Below, piece after piece: positions 22,334 to 29,752 of a stretch of DNA of 47,420 nt. Location of the stretch: NCBI GenBank assembly GCA_017622555.1, contig JAGAQV010000024.1:1-47420 (forward strand), read 5' to 3'. A program made the translations under genes and the position numbers. Source of the stretch: Clostridia bacterium (GTDB lineage Bacteria; Bacillota; Clostridia; Oscillospirales; Acutalibacteraceae). Every line of letters begins with the position of its first letter. Position 1 is the first letter of the stretch. The notes under the pieces are model-generated. The model made no database searches and was not told the origin of the DNA. It saw only the letters and a program-made list of their open reading frames with translations.

Positions 22334-23404
22334 ATGATAAAGGAAAGAATTTTAAAAATTCAGCAAAAGCTTTGTGACGATGAAGCCTTTATAGTTTTTT
22401 ATGGGCCAAACCGTTTTTATTTAACGGGGTTTAATTCGTCGGCAGGGGCTGTGCTAATCACCCCAAAAAGCGCAAGCTTTATAATTGATTTTCGTTATTT
22501 TGAAAAGGCAAAAAAGGTTGTAAAAAGCTGTAACGTAATTTTAAGTGATAAAATATGGCAACAAATTACCGAAATATTAAAGGCAGATAAAATAAAAACG
22601 CTTTACGTGGAAAACCGTACACTTTCACTTTCGGAATTTTCTGCTTTAAAGAAGCAATTGGGCGGTTTTAAAATTAGTGAAGACACCACACTTGACGATT
22701 ATATATATTTACTTCGTTCGGTTAAAAGTGAGGGCGAGCTTTCGCTTATGCGTAAGGCTCAAGCCCTTACCGATGAAGCCTTTGAATATATTTTAAACTA
22801 TATTCGCCCCGGCAAAACCGAAAAGGCAATTGCCTTAGAATTAGAATTTTATATGCGTCGCCACGGCAGTGAGGGTGTGGCGTTTGATTCTATTGTTGTA
22901 AGCGGTGAAAATTCATCTCTTCCGCACGGCACACCTGGTGACCGTGAAGTCGGGCAAGGTGATTTTATAACAATGGATTTTGGCGCAGTTATTGGCGGTT
23001 ATTGTGCTGATATGACCCGTACGGTTGCTGTGGGTGAGATTAGTGACAGGCAAAAACTTGTATATGACACCGTGCTTAACGCTCAGCTTGAAGCAATGAA
23101 GCATATTAAAACGGGGGCTGTTTGCAGGGAAATTGATGCCGTTGCACGTGACCTTATTGATAACTGTGGTTTCGAGGGTTGTTTTGGACATTCGCTTGGG
23201 CACAGCCTCGGTATCCAGGTGCACGAAGCACCCGGCTTTAATTTAAGGGACAACACCGTATTAGTAAGTGGTATGGTGCTTTCGGTTGAGCCGGGAATTT
23301 ACCTTGAAAACGAGTTTGGCGTAAGAATTGAAGATGTTGTTTGTGTAACAAATGGGGGTTTTGAAAATCTTACAAAAAGCACTAAAGAGCTTATTATACT
23401 GTAA
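22334..23404 (+). CDS. pepP: M24 family metallopeptidase (Xaa-Pro aminopeptidase/dipeptidase)
   Basis: 356 residues. Releases the N-terminal residue before proline, using two metal ions. Residues 1-125 are the creatinase-like N-domain; the pita-bread catalytic domain follows. Metal ligands are visible: D and D in TMDFGAVIGGYCADMT near 215-230, H in GHSLGHSLGIQVHE near 290, E in SVEPGIYL near 325, and E in VRIEDV near 339; the SLPHGTP histidine near 197 is also conserved. It probably recycles peptides in concert with the adjacent amino acid symporter. Whether it acts on dipeptides or longer peptides cannot be told. Confidence 0.9.
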   Translation: MIKERILKIQQKLCDDEAFIVFYGPNRFYLTGFNSSAGAVLITPKSASFIIDFRYFEKAKKVVKSCNVILSDKIWQQITEILKADKIKTLYVENRTLSLSEFSALKKQLGGFKISEDTTLDDYIYLLRSVKSEGELSLMRKAQALTDEAFEYILNYIRPGKTEKAIALELEFYMRRHGSEGVAFDSIVVSGENSSLPHGTPGDREVGQGDFITMDFGAVIGGYCADMTRTVAVGEISDRQKLVYDTVLNAQLEAMKHIKTGAVCREIDAVARDLIDNCGFEGCFGHSLGHSLGIQVHEAPGFNLRDNTVLVSGMVLSVEPGIYLENEFGVRIEDVVCVTNGGFENLTKSTKELIIL

Positions 23405-23407
23405 AAG

Positions 23408-23438
23408 AAAAGCGACGGATTATTCCGTCGCTTCTTTG
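23408..23438. terminator. shared terminator between convergent genes, overlapping a stop codon
   Basis: AAGCGACGGA 23410-23419 pairs with TCCGTCGCTT 23424-23433 (loop TTAT). On the minus strand it is followed by TTCTTTTAC. The proximal arm encodes the last residues and stop of the minus-strand AI-2E gene, so the hairpin is partly coding. Confidence 0.8.
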
Positions 23439-24613
23439 ATTTCTAACTGTTCGGGAGTGGCTGCAGCCGCTTCCTTTTCTTTTTGTTTTTTTATGCGAAT
23501 ATCTTCCATTGCTTCCTTTAAAAGTGTGTAAATTACAGCGGCAAGCGGTACACCGATAAGCGCACCCATAACACCGCCGATATTACCACCTACAAGCACT
23601 GCGCTTATAACAATAACACCAGGAAGCCCCACGGCCTTGCCCACAACCTTGGGGTAAATAAGGTTGCCTTCAAGCTGTTGCAAAATGATAAGGAACACAA
23701 GGAACAAAATTGCTTTTATGGGGTCGGAAATAAGAATTAAAAATGCACCGACAACCGCGCCTGCAAGTGCGCCAACAACTGGCACAAGTGAGGTTACACA
23801 AATTATTATTGAAATTATTGCGGCGTTGGGGAAGCGGAAAATAAGCATTCCAATGTAGCACAACACACCCAAAATTATAGATTCAGTAAGTTGACCGCCG
23901 ATAAAGCGTGTGAACGAAAAGAAGGTTTGCTGGCTTACGTGGTGAATAATATTTGCCGCTTTTTCGGGCAAGAAGGAATTAATAACACGCTTCATAAATG
24001 CGCCGATTTTTTCTTTTTTGGCTAAAATGTAAGCCGAAACAATAATACCGAAAAGAATGTCAGAAACAACACCTACAACCGAGCCCGTAATGCTTATAGC
24101 GTCGTCAACAATGGTTGTGCTGTATTTTGAAAACAAATTTTTGACAGTATCCATAAGGGAATTAACGTCAATTTCGGGAATATCCTCAGTGGGAATATTA
24201 AAGCCCTCAAGTGTTTTAATAAGCCATTCACGTGATTCTACGATAAAAGCGGGCAGCTTATCAATAATGTAAGCAATAGTGTCGCTAATATCAGGAATAA
24301 TTACCAGTACAATAAGTGCTAAAAGCCCAATTGCTAAGGCGTAGGTTAAAATAAGGCACAACGGACGTTGAAGCACGCGAACAATTTTGTGCTTTGATTT
24401 TTTCATAAAGGGGAAGATTTTGGTTTCAAAACCTGTTAAAAATACATTAAGCACAAAGGCAATGCAAAGCGCAATAATAATTGGGGTAACGTATCCCATA
24501 AGCTTGCCTAAAAAACCAAGCACACCCATAAAGTTGAAAACAAGGGCGAAAATTATTGCCGAGCAAAACACAATTAGTAAGATTTTTTGAATGTTTTTTG
24601 AATCAAGTCCCAA
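23420..24613 (-). CDS. AI-2E family transporter
   Basis: 397 residues. Family PF01594 holds membrane proteins with about eight helices linked to autoinducer-2 export, sodium/proton exchange or unspecified transport, so the substrate cannot be named. Visible: a hydrophobic pair of helices at about 12-52, another at 83-107, a soluble stretch at about 115-170, and a hydrophobic C-half with the family segment GGNIGGVMGALIGVPLAAV near 350-368. The C-terminal about 30 residues are lysine- and glutamate-rich and cytoplasmic. The start codon is TTG, supported by GGTGATT upstream and the promoter at 24681-24709. Confidence 0.88.
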   Translation of the reverse strand: MGLDSKNIQKILLIVFCSAIIFALVFNFMGVLGFLGKLMGYVTPIIIALCIAFVLNVFLTGFETKIFPFMKKSKHKIVRVLQRPLCLILTYALAIGLLALIVLVIIPDISDTIAYIIDKLPAFIVESREWLIKTLEGFNIPTEDIPEIDVNSLMDTVKNLFSKYSTTIVDDAISITGSVVGVVSDILFGIIVSAYILAKKEKIGAFMKRVINSFLPEKAANIIHHVSQQTFFSFTRFIGGQLTESIILGVLCYIGMLIFRFPNAAIISIIICVTSLVPVVGALAGAVVGAFLILISDPIKAILFLVFLIILQQLEGNLIYPKVVGKAVGLPGVIVISAVLVGGNIGGVMGALIGVPLAAVIYTLLKEAMEDIRIKKQKEKEAAAATPEQLEIKEATE

Positions 24614-24639
24614 TTTTAATCACCGTTTTAATTTTAATG

Positions 24640-24666
24640 ATTTTCTATTGTCATAAAATAGAAAAT
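24640..24666. repeat. A/T-rich inverted repeat in the leader of the AI-2E gene
   Basis: ATTTTCTATT near 24640 pairs with AATAGAAAAT near 24657-24666 around a six-base loop. It lies between the promoter and the start codon of the AI-2E gene, so it would form in its 5' leader. It may also serve as the terminator of the DUF1349 gene upstream. Confidence 0.45.
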
Positions 24667-24680
24667 TTTGACTTTTAGTT

Positions 24681-24709
24681 ATTATACTTTATTTTTTCTG
24701 TTTAGTAAA
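24681..24709 (-). promoter_or_regulatory. sigma-A promoter of the AI-2E transporter gene
   Basis: Minus strand TTTACT (24709-24704) and TATAAT (24686-24681), spacing 17 bp. Confidence 0.55.
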
Positions 24710-24733
24710 TAATTTTTTTATAAAATACAGGGT

Positions 24734-25336
24734 TTATTCTTCATCGGGCTTCTGTCCGTCGTGGGCAAGCCATTTACATTCCAATATTTCAAGGTTTGAA
24801 AATACTGCTTTAAAGCTTGAATTTTCAGGGCTGCAAGCATAAATACCAAACTTGATTTTATCCTTTGCGTTAAACATATGGCAAATGCGCATTTGCTTAA
24901 AATTGACGCCATCTACCGAATTTTCAATGCAAAAGTCATCTTCTCGGCGGCTTAAACGAAACCAAATGGATTTGATAGATGCATCAATATCAACCGATGC
25001 CCAGTCGGAATAACCGTTGTTGGTAACAACACTACCAAGTCGCTGTATTTCATTATTTTCATATTCAATTGAGGCTTTAAGCCAGTTTTCACTGTTAAGA
25101 TACATTACAATACCGCTTTGGTCGTAACGTACCTTTGTGTCAAATTCGGTTTTCACAACGAATGAAAAATATTTTTCATCAGTTTCCGTTTGAAAAACGG
25201 GGGCGTTATCATTACGAAAATGGTAGTACGTGCGCTGCCATAAATCAGTAAAAGGCTCAGTTATAATTTCAACCGTATCATTATTTACGGTGTATGCCTT
25301 TGGCGCACGTGTCCACTTAAAGCTATTAAGGTTCAT
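24734..25336 (-). CDS. DUF1349 domain protein (concanavalin-like beta-sandwich)
   Basis: 200 residues covering the whole DUF1349 family fold. Visible landmarks are TDLWQRTYYHF near 30-40, an alternating beta pattern, YDQSGIVMYLNSENWLKASIEY near 71-92 (hallmark SGIVMYLNSENWLK), and FGIYACSPENSSFKAVFSNL near the C-terminus. The fold is related to lectin-like glucanases, but no catalytic residues are evident and no signal peptide is present, so it is cytosolic. The biological role is unknown. Start ATG 25336 has AAAGGACGG upstream and a TATAAT box on the minus strand near 25367. It is a single-gene unit. Confidence 0.88.
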   Translation of the reverse strand: MNLNSFKWTRAPKAYTVNNDTVEIITEPFTDLWQRTYYHFRNDNAPVFQTETDEKYFSFVVKTEFDTKVRYDQSGIVMYLNSENWLKASIEYENNEIQRLGSVVTNNGYSDWASVDIDASIKSIWFRLSRREDDFCIENSVDGVNFKQMRICHMFNAKDKIKFGIYACSPENSSFKAVFSNLEILECKWLAHDGQKPDEE

Positions 25337-25452
25337 AAGTATCCGTCCTTTCGGGATGATGGATATATTATAGCATATATTTTAAAAATGTGAATAGATT
25401 TTTAAATGTTTGTGTGCATTCTTAAGGTTTAAGTCCTGTTGTAATAAAAAAG

Positions 25453-25491
25453 AAAATTCCAAACCCAACCTAAAGGTCGAATTTGGAATTT
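25453..25491 (-). terminator. terminator of tRNA-Pro
   Basis: AAATTCCAAACCCAACC and GGTCGAATTTGGAATTT pair around a TAAA loop with one internal mismatch region. On the minus strand the stem is followed by TTTTCTTTTTT. It directly follows the tRNA 3' end. Confidence 0.85.
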
Positions 25492-25568
25492 TGGTCTGAG
25501 TGACAGGACTTGAACCTGCGGCCTCTACCACCCCAAGGTAGCGCGCTACCAATCTGCGCCACACCCAG
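25492..25568 (-). tRNA. tRNA-Pro(GGG)
   Basis: 77 nt including encoded CCA. The acceptor strand CTGGGTG pairs with CACTCAG (one G-U). The D arm contains GGCGCAGATTGGTAGCGC, the anticodon stem CTACC/GGTAG encloses TTGGGGT with anticodon GGG, and the T arm contains GGTTCAAGTCC. Its own promoter and terminator flank it. Confidence 0.95.
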
Positions 25569-25604
25569 ATTTTTTATTGTTTTGCGCTTTTTGGCGCAAA
25601 TGTT

Positions 25605-25632
25605 ATTATAACATAATTTTGAAATTTGTCAA
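25605..25632 (-). promoter_or_regulatory. sigma-A promoter of tRNA-Pro
   Basis: Minus strand TTGACA (25632-25627) and TATAAT (25610-25605), spacing 16 bp. A small hairpin TTTGCGC/GCGCAAA (25581-25600) lies between the start point and the tRNA and may guide leader processing. Confidence 0.65.
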
Positions 25633-25644
25633 TAGAAAAATAAC

Positions 25645-25678
25645 GGGTTGCGCCGATTTTTTAAAATCAGCGCAGCCC
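25645..25678 (-). terminator. terminator of ptsH
   Basis: GGGTTGCGCCGATTTT pairs with AAAATCAGCGCAGCCC with one mismatch and one G-U. On the minus strand it is followed by GTTATTTTTC. It lies 22 nt past the ptsH stop. Confidence 0.75.
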
Positions 25679-25700
25679 CAGTTTATTTAATCTAAAGAAA

Positions 25701-25964
25701 TTAGTCGGCAAAGCCTGATTCAACCAAAGCAACAAGACCTTCAATAGCTTCCTTTTCGTCAGAGCCATCAACAATGATCTTAATTGTGGTGCCGCCAACA
25801 ATACCGAGAGAAAGTACGCCTAAAAGACTTTTAGCGTTTACTTTTCTATCATCCTTTTCAACCCAAATTGAAGACTTGAATTCGTTAGCCTTTTGGATGA
25901 AGAAGGTTGCGGGACGAGCGTGTAAGCCAACCTGATTTTGAATAACAACATCTTTAACGCACAT
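25701..25964 (-). CDS. ptsH: Phosphocarrier protein HPr
   Basis: 87 residues, standard length. HPr carries phosphate from enzyme I to sugar-specific IIA proteins and, in Firmicutes, acts as catabolite co-repressor when phosphorylated on serine. Both sites fall at canonical positions: H15 in GLHARPA and S46 in NAKSLLG. The intact H15 distinguishes it from Crh. No enzyme I gene is adjacent; it is a single-gene unit with its own promoter and terminator. The start has an AAGGAGAATT ribosome binding site. Confidence 0.95.
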   Translation of the reverse strand: MCVKDVVIQNQVGLHARPATFFIQKANEFKSSIWVEKDDRKVNAKSLLGVLSLGIVGGTTIKIIVDGSDEKEAIEGLVALVESGFAD

Positions 25965-26011
25965 TATAAATTCTCCTTATCGGTTAAATGGTGTTTTTAA
26001 CTTATAATGGT

Positions 26012-26039
26012 ATTATACCACATTTAATGCTTTAGTCAA
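26012..26039 (-). promoter_or_regulatory. sigma-A promoter of ptsH
   Basis: Minus strand TTGACT (26039-26034) and TATAAT (26017-26012), spacing 16 bp. No CcpA site was found by eye. Confidence 0.65.
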
Positions 26040-26115
26040 TTCTTTGTGAATAAGTTCTAATATTTATCCAACAAACGAAAAAGTGACAAGTTCGTTTTTG
26101 TGCAAAATAACAACA

Positions 26116-26856
26116 TTATTTTACACTTTCAGCGTGTTTTTTTAAAAGCTTTTTGTCTTTTTCGGAAAGGTCGTCGCTTTTTAGCATATCGGGCCGCTTT
26201 TCCATTGTGATAAGCAGTGATTCGGCCCTGCGCCAGTCGTTAATTTTGGCGTGATTACCCGACAGTAACACTTCGGGCACCGGCTTTTCGTGCCATACAG
26301 CAGGGCGAGTGTATTGTGGGAATTCCAAAAGACCGTCAAAGTGGCTTTCTTCCTCAAAACAAATATCTTCAGACAAAACACCCGGAAGCATTCTACAAAC
26401 TGCATCGGCAACAGTGAGGGCGGGTAATTCGCCGCCTGTCAGCACAAAATCGCCAATAGAAATTTCTTCATCTACAATTTCGTCAATAACACGCTGATCA
26501 ATGCCCTCGTAATGACCGCAAAGCAGCACCAAGCGGTCAAGCTTTGAAAATTCAACCGCTTTTTTTTGAGTAAAGGTTGTTCCTTTCGGAGATAAATATA
26601 CCAAATGTGGCTTGGGTTCACTTTCGTTATAAAGGCTTTTATAACAGTCATAAATAGGGCTTGGGGCCATAATCATACCCATACCACCGCCGTAAGGGGT
26701 GTCATCAACCTTGTTGTGCTTGTTGCCCGCAAAATCACGAATATTGGTGCAAACAATTTCAACCTTGCCCGCTTTTTGCGCACGGCCTATTATACTTTCA
26801 TTCATAACGGCGCTACACATTTCGGGAAAGAGGGTTAATATATCAATCCTCATCAT
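26116..26856 (-). CDS. trmD: tRNA (guanine37-N1)-methyltransferase
   Basis: 246 residues from ATG 26856. Methylates G37 of tRNAs with G36, preventing +1 frameshifting; the enzyme has the trefoil-knot SPOUT fold. Visible: ILTLFPEM at the start, DDTPYGGGMGM near 51-62, LLCGHYEGIDQR near 110-121, and the knot loop SIGDFVLTGGELPA near 131-144. The reading frame overlaps the end of rimM by 14 bases; the ATG at 26856 is favoured because AGGA lies seven bases upstream, and an in-frame TTG one codon earlier is less likely. It closes the operon. rplS, which usually follows trmD, is not here. Confidence 0.95.
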   Translation of the reverse strand: MMRIDILTLFPEMCSAVMNESIIGRAQKAGKVEIVCTNIRDFAGNKHNKVDDTPYGGGMGMIMAPSPIYDCYKSLYNESEPKPHLVYLSPKGTTFTQKKAVEFSKLDRLVLLCGHYEGIDQRVIDEIVDEEISIGDFVLTGGELPALTVADAVCRMLPGVLSEDICFEEESHFDGLLEFPQYTRPAVWHEKPVPEVLLSGNHAKINDWRRAESLLITMEKRPDMLKSDDLSEKDKKLLKKHAESVK

Positions 26857-27358
26857 CAAAAATTCCTTTCAATGGGCGGATGATGGCTTTCTCATTTTCA
26901 ACATCCACGTCAATAATAACGGGGTCGATAGCGGGCACAAGGTATTCCTTACCGTCTTTTTCAATATGCCAAACGTCGTTTGCACCCGTTTCAGAAACAT
27001 CGGTAATAACACCTAAAGCTTCATTTGTGTCGGCATCAATTACACTACAACCAATAAGGTCAGCAATAAAATAACGGCCTTTCGGAAGCTTTGCATCTTT
27101 TCTGTCGATATAAAGCACTGTGCCACGAAGCTTTTCAATGGCTTCAATGGTGTCAATACCCTTAAAGGCTATAATGCAAACGTTACCGTGCGCCTGTGCT
27201 TTTTTAATTTCCAAACGGTTTTGGCCACAATTATCGGTATAGACGTATTTGAATTTTGAAAGAAAATCTTGCGAGTCGGCCCAAAGCTGAACACGTGCCA
27301 TACCCTTAACACCGTGTGTTCCGACAATTTTACCCGTTTCAAGATATTTATTTTTCAT
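26843..27358 (-). CDS. rimM: Ribosome maturation factor RimM
   Basis: 171 residues. Helps process 16S rRNA and assemble the 30S head by binding S19. The N-terminal RimM domain shows GKIVGTHGVKGMARVQ near 9-24, and the C-terminal PRC-barrel shows FIADLIGCSVID near 97-108 and VPAIDPVIIDVD near 143-155. The 3' end overlaps trmD. It stands next to khpA and rpsP as in most Firmicutes. Confidence 0.94.
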   Translation of the reverse strand: MKNKYLETGKIVGTHGVKGMARVQLWADSQDFLSKFKYVYTDNCGQNRLEIKKAQAHGNVCIIAFKGIDTIEAIEKLRGTVLYIDRKDAKLPKGRYFIADLIGCSVIDADTNEALGVITDVSETGANDVWHIEKDGKEYLVPAIDPVIIDVDVENEKAIIRPLKGIFDDED

Positions 27359-27429
27359 TTTTTCACCTATATAAATACCCCCAACAACGTGGGGGTAGTA
27401 GTATGCGTTGGGGCTGACAAGAGTCAGCC

Positions 27430-27663
27430 TTAGTCGATTTCAACCGCAATGTTCATATCAGCTTTGTTGGCTGCGGCACGCATTACTGTACGTATAGCCT
27501 TGGCAATTCTGCCTTGCTTACCTATAACACGACCCATATCGCCTTCAGCAACTGATAAATGAAGCACGGTAACACCGTTTTCATTGGGCTCGTCAACTGT
27601 TACTTTTACTGCTTCGGGGTTTTGAACCAAGCCTGAAGCAATAGATACTAATAACTCTTCCAT
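27430..27663 (-). CDS. khpA: KH-domain RNA-binding protein KhpA
   Basis: 77 residues from ATG 27663, a single KH domain with the GRVIGKQGRIAKAIRT loop (G-x-x-G core) near 44-59. KhpA pairs with KhpB/Jag and acts in post-transcriptional control and cell elongation in Firmicutes. The start has GAGGTA seven bases upstream; the longer GTG start at 27675 overlaps that site. The gap to rimM (71 nt) contains a short GGGGTATTT/CCCCAACAACGTGGGGGT-type hairpin (27376-27396), which might tune expression or processing. Confidence 0.93.
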   Translation of the reverse strand: MEELLVSIASGLVQNPEAVKVTVDEPNENGVTVLHLSVAEGDMGRVIGKQGRIAKAIRTVMRAAANKADMNIAVEID

Positions 27664-27691
27664 AAAATACCTCACACAAAGTTTACATTAA

Positions 27692-27934
27692 TTAAAGAAC
27701 GCCGTTCTTCTTAAGTAAAGCCTTTACGGTATCAGTAGGTTGAGCACCGTTAGCAATCCACTTCTTAGCCTTTTCGCTGTCAATGTTTACTGCTGCGGGA
27801 TCCTTAGTGGGATCGTAGGTACCGATTTCTTCGATGAAACGACCGTCACGGGGGAATCTTGAATCAGCAACAACTACACGGTAGAAGGGAGCACGCTTAG
27901 CACCCATACGACGAAGTCTGATTTTTACTGCCAT
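27692..27934 (-). CDS. rpsP: 30S ribosomal protein S16
   Basis: 80 residues, canonical length. The N-terminus [19 protein letters not shown] and the motif [18 protein letters not shown] are diagnostic. S16 binds 16S rRNA early in 30S assembly. The gene lies between ffh and khpA, with AGGTG as ribosome binding site. Confidence 0.97.
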   Translation of the reverse strand: MAVKIRLRRMGAKRAPFYRVVVADSRFPRDGRFIEEIGTYDPTKDPAAVNIDSEKAKKWIANGAQPTDTVKALLKKNGVL

Positions 27935-27981
27935 TTAAATACACCTCCACAAAGTAATGTCTAATATTTTAAAGATTTCTC

Positions 27982-29334
27982 TTAAAAACCAAAGGGATTT
28001 CCCGGGGGCATACTGCCCATACCACGCATCATATTGCGCTTGCCGTTTTTGCTGTTCATTTGCTTGAACATCTTTTTCATTTGTTCGTACTGCTTTACAA
28101 GGCGGTTAACATCTTCAACCTTAACACCTGCGCCTGCGGCAATACGCTTGCGGCGGGAAGCATTCAAAATATCGGGCTTTGCGCGTTCTTTTTTGGTCAT
28201 TGAAGTAATAATTGCTTCAATTCTTAAAAGCTGGCGGTCGTCAATGTCAACGTCACGAATTTGACGTTCCATACCCGGAATCATAGACATGACGCTTTTT
28301 AGTGAGCCCATTTTTTTGATTTGCTGGAACTGGTCCAGCAAATCGTTCATATCAAATTTATTTTCAGCCAAGCGCTTTGCAGTTTCTTCTGCCTTGGCTT
28401 CGTCAATTTCGTTTTCAACCTTTTCAATAAGGGATAGAACGTCACCCATACCTAAAATACGGGAAGCCATACGGTCGGGGTGGAACTCTTGCAGCTGGTC
28501 AAGCTTTTCGCCAACACCCGCAAACATAATGGGCTTGCCTGTAACGGCTTTAACCGATAATGCAGCACCGCCACGGGTGTCACCATCAAGCTTGGTTAAG
28601 ATAACACCGTCAATTTCAAGTAAATCGTTAAAGGCTTTTGCAATATTAACTGCGTCCTGACCTACCATTGAGTCAATAACCAAAAGAATGTTGTGAACTT
28701 CAATTGCTTCGGTAATATTTTTAAGCTCGGCCATTAATTCTTCATCAATGTGAAGACGGCCTGCCGTGTCAAGAATCATAAAGTCGTGACCGTAATCTCT
28801 GGCGTAATTTAATGCTTCTTTAACGGTTTTAACGGGGGACTGGGTGCCTTTTTCGAAAACGGGTGCGCCAACGGCTTCACCCACAACCTTTAACTGCTGA
28901 ATAGCAGCAGGGCGGTAAATGTCGCAAGCGACAAGCATAGGTCTGTGACCTTGAGCCTTTAAATGTTTTGCAAGCTTTGCCGAATGTGTGGTTTTACCCG
29001 AACCCTGTAAACCGCACATCATAATAACGGTGGGCAGTTTATTAGATGTTTTAAGACGGGCTTGCTCGCTACCCATAAGGGCTGTTAATTCGTCACGAAC
29101 AATTTTAATAACCATTTGGGGTGCGGTAAGGCTTTCCATAACGTTGGCACCAATGCATTTTTCGGTAACGGTGTTAGTAAAGTCCTTAGCAACCTTGTAG
29201 TTAACGTCGGCTTCCAAGAGAGCAAGACGCACCTCACGCATAGCGGTTTTTACGTCGCTCTCACTAAGCTTACCTTTAGAGCGTAGGCGCTTAAATACGC
29301 CGGCTAATTTGTCAGATAAATTGTCAAAAGCCAT
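27982..29334 (-). CDS. ffh: Signal recognition particle protein Ffh
   Basis: 450 residues. GTPase that binds signal sequences of nascent membrane proteins and the 4.5S/6S-like SRP RNA. The N domain covers 1-90; the G domain has the P-loop GLQGSGKTTHSAKLA near 108-122, DTAGR near 190-194, and TKLDGD near 247-252. The M domain from about 300 ends in a methionine-rich tail (residues 415-446) that forms the signal-peptide groove. It is co-transcribed with ylxM upstream, spaced by 11 nt. Confidence 0.97.
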   Translation of the reverse strand: MAFDNLSDKLAGVFKRLRSKGKLSESDVKTAMREVRLALLEADVNYKVAKDFTNTVTEKCIGANVMESLTAPQMVIKIVRDELTALMGSEQARLKTSNKLPTVIMMCGLQGSGKTTHSAKLAKHLKAQGHRPMLVACDIYRPAAIQQLKVVGEAVGAPVFEKGTQSPVKTVKEALNYARDYGHDFMILDTAGRLHIDEELMAELKNITEAIEVHNILLVIDSMVGQDAVNIAKAFNDLLEIDGVILTKLDGDTRGGAALSVKAVTGKPIMFAGVGEKLDQLQEFHPDRMASRILGMGDVLSLIEKVENEIDEAKAEETAKRLAENKFDMNDLLDQFQQIKKMGSLKSVMSMIPGMERQIRDVDIDDRQLLRIEAIITSMTKKERAKPDILNASRRKRIAAGAGVKVEDVNRLVKQYEQMKKMFKQMNSKNGKRNMMRGMGSMPPGNPFGF

Positions 29335-29345
29335 AGCTACACTCC

Positions 29346-29639
29346 TTACAAATTGTTAATAATTTTTTTGATTTCGGTGAAATTTTTATCCGTTTGTGAA
29401 AGCTCTTTAAGCTTTAAAAATTTTTCACAGTAATGGCATTTTTCTTCCCATTCTAAAAGCTTGCTTTCGGCACGCTTTATTTGGTCGTGTGCACCTTGGC
29501 GGGTAATACCCTCGTTTTCGGCAATTTCAGAAAGAGATAAATCGTCGTTATAATAATATTCCAAAAATGCTTTGGGTTTTTCACCTAAAAAATCACCGTA
29601 TACGTCAAGAAGTGCGGAAATATATAAATTTTTAGACAT
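29346..29639 (-). CDS. ylxM: YlxM/UPF0122 helix-turn-helix protein
   Basis: 97 residues from ATG 29639. A sigma-70 region 4-like helix-turn-helix protein usually next to ffh, thought to help SRP function. Visible: LLDVYGDFLGEKPKAFLEYYYNDDLSLSEIAENEGITRQGAHDQIKRAE, with the turn at EGITRQG. The start has GGGGTG five bases upstream; the longer ORF from 29651 lacks a ribosome binding site. It is the first gene of the ylxM-ffh-rpsP-khpA-rimM-trmD operon. Confidence 0.93.
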   Translation of the reverse strand: MSKNLYISALLDVYGDFLGEKPKAFLEYYYNDDLSLSEIAENEGITRQGAHDQIKRAESKLLEWEEKCHYCEKFLKLKELSQTDKNFTEIKKIINNL

Positions 29640-29669
29640 AATACACCCCACATTTTCTCAACTTTAACG

Positions 29670-29698
29670 AGTATAGCATAAAAATGTGTATCTGTCAA
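29670..29698 (-). promoter_or_regulatory. sigma-A promoter of the ylxM-ffh operon
   Basis: Minus strand TTGACA (29698-29693) and TATACT (29675-29670), spacing 17 bp, near consensus. Confidence 0.75.
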
Positions 29699-29723
29699 GT
29701 TTTTTTCTTTACAGATAAAAAAT

Positions 29724-29751
29724 AAAAGACGGTAGCCACCTACCGTCTAAA
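29724..29751 (-). terminator. terminator of the lexA-rnhA-mtaB operon
   Basis: AGACGGTAG 29727-29735 pairs with CTACCGTCT 29740-29748. On the minus strand it is followed by TTTATTTTTT. It sits just after the mtaB stop. Confidence 0.85.
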
Positions 29752-29752
29752 A

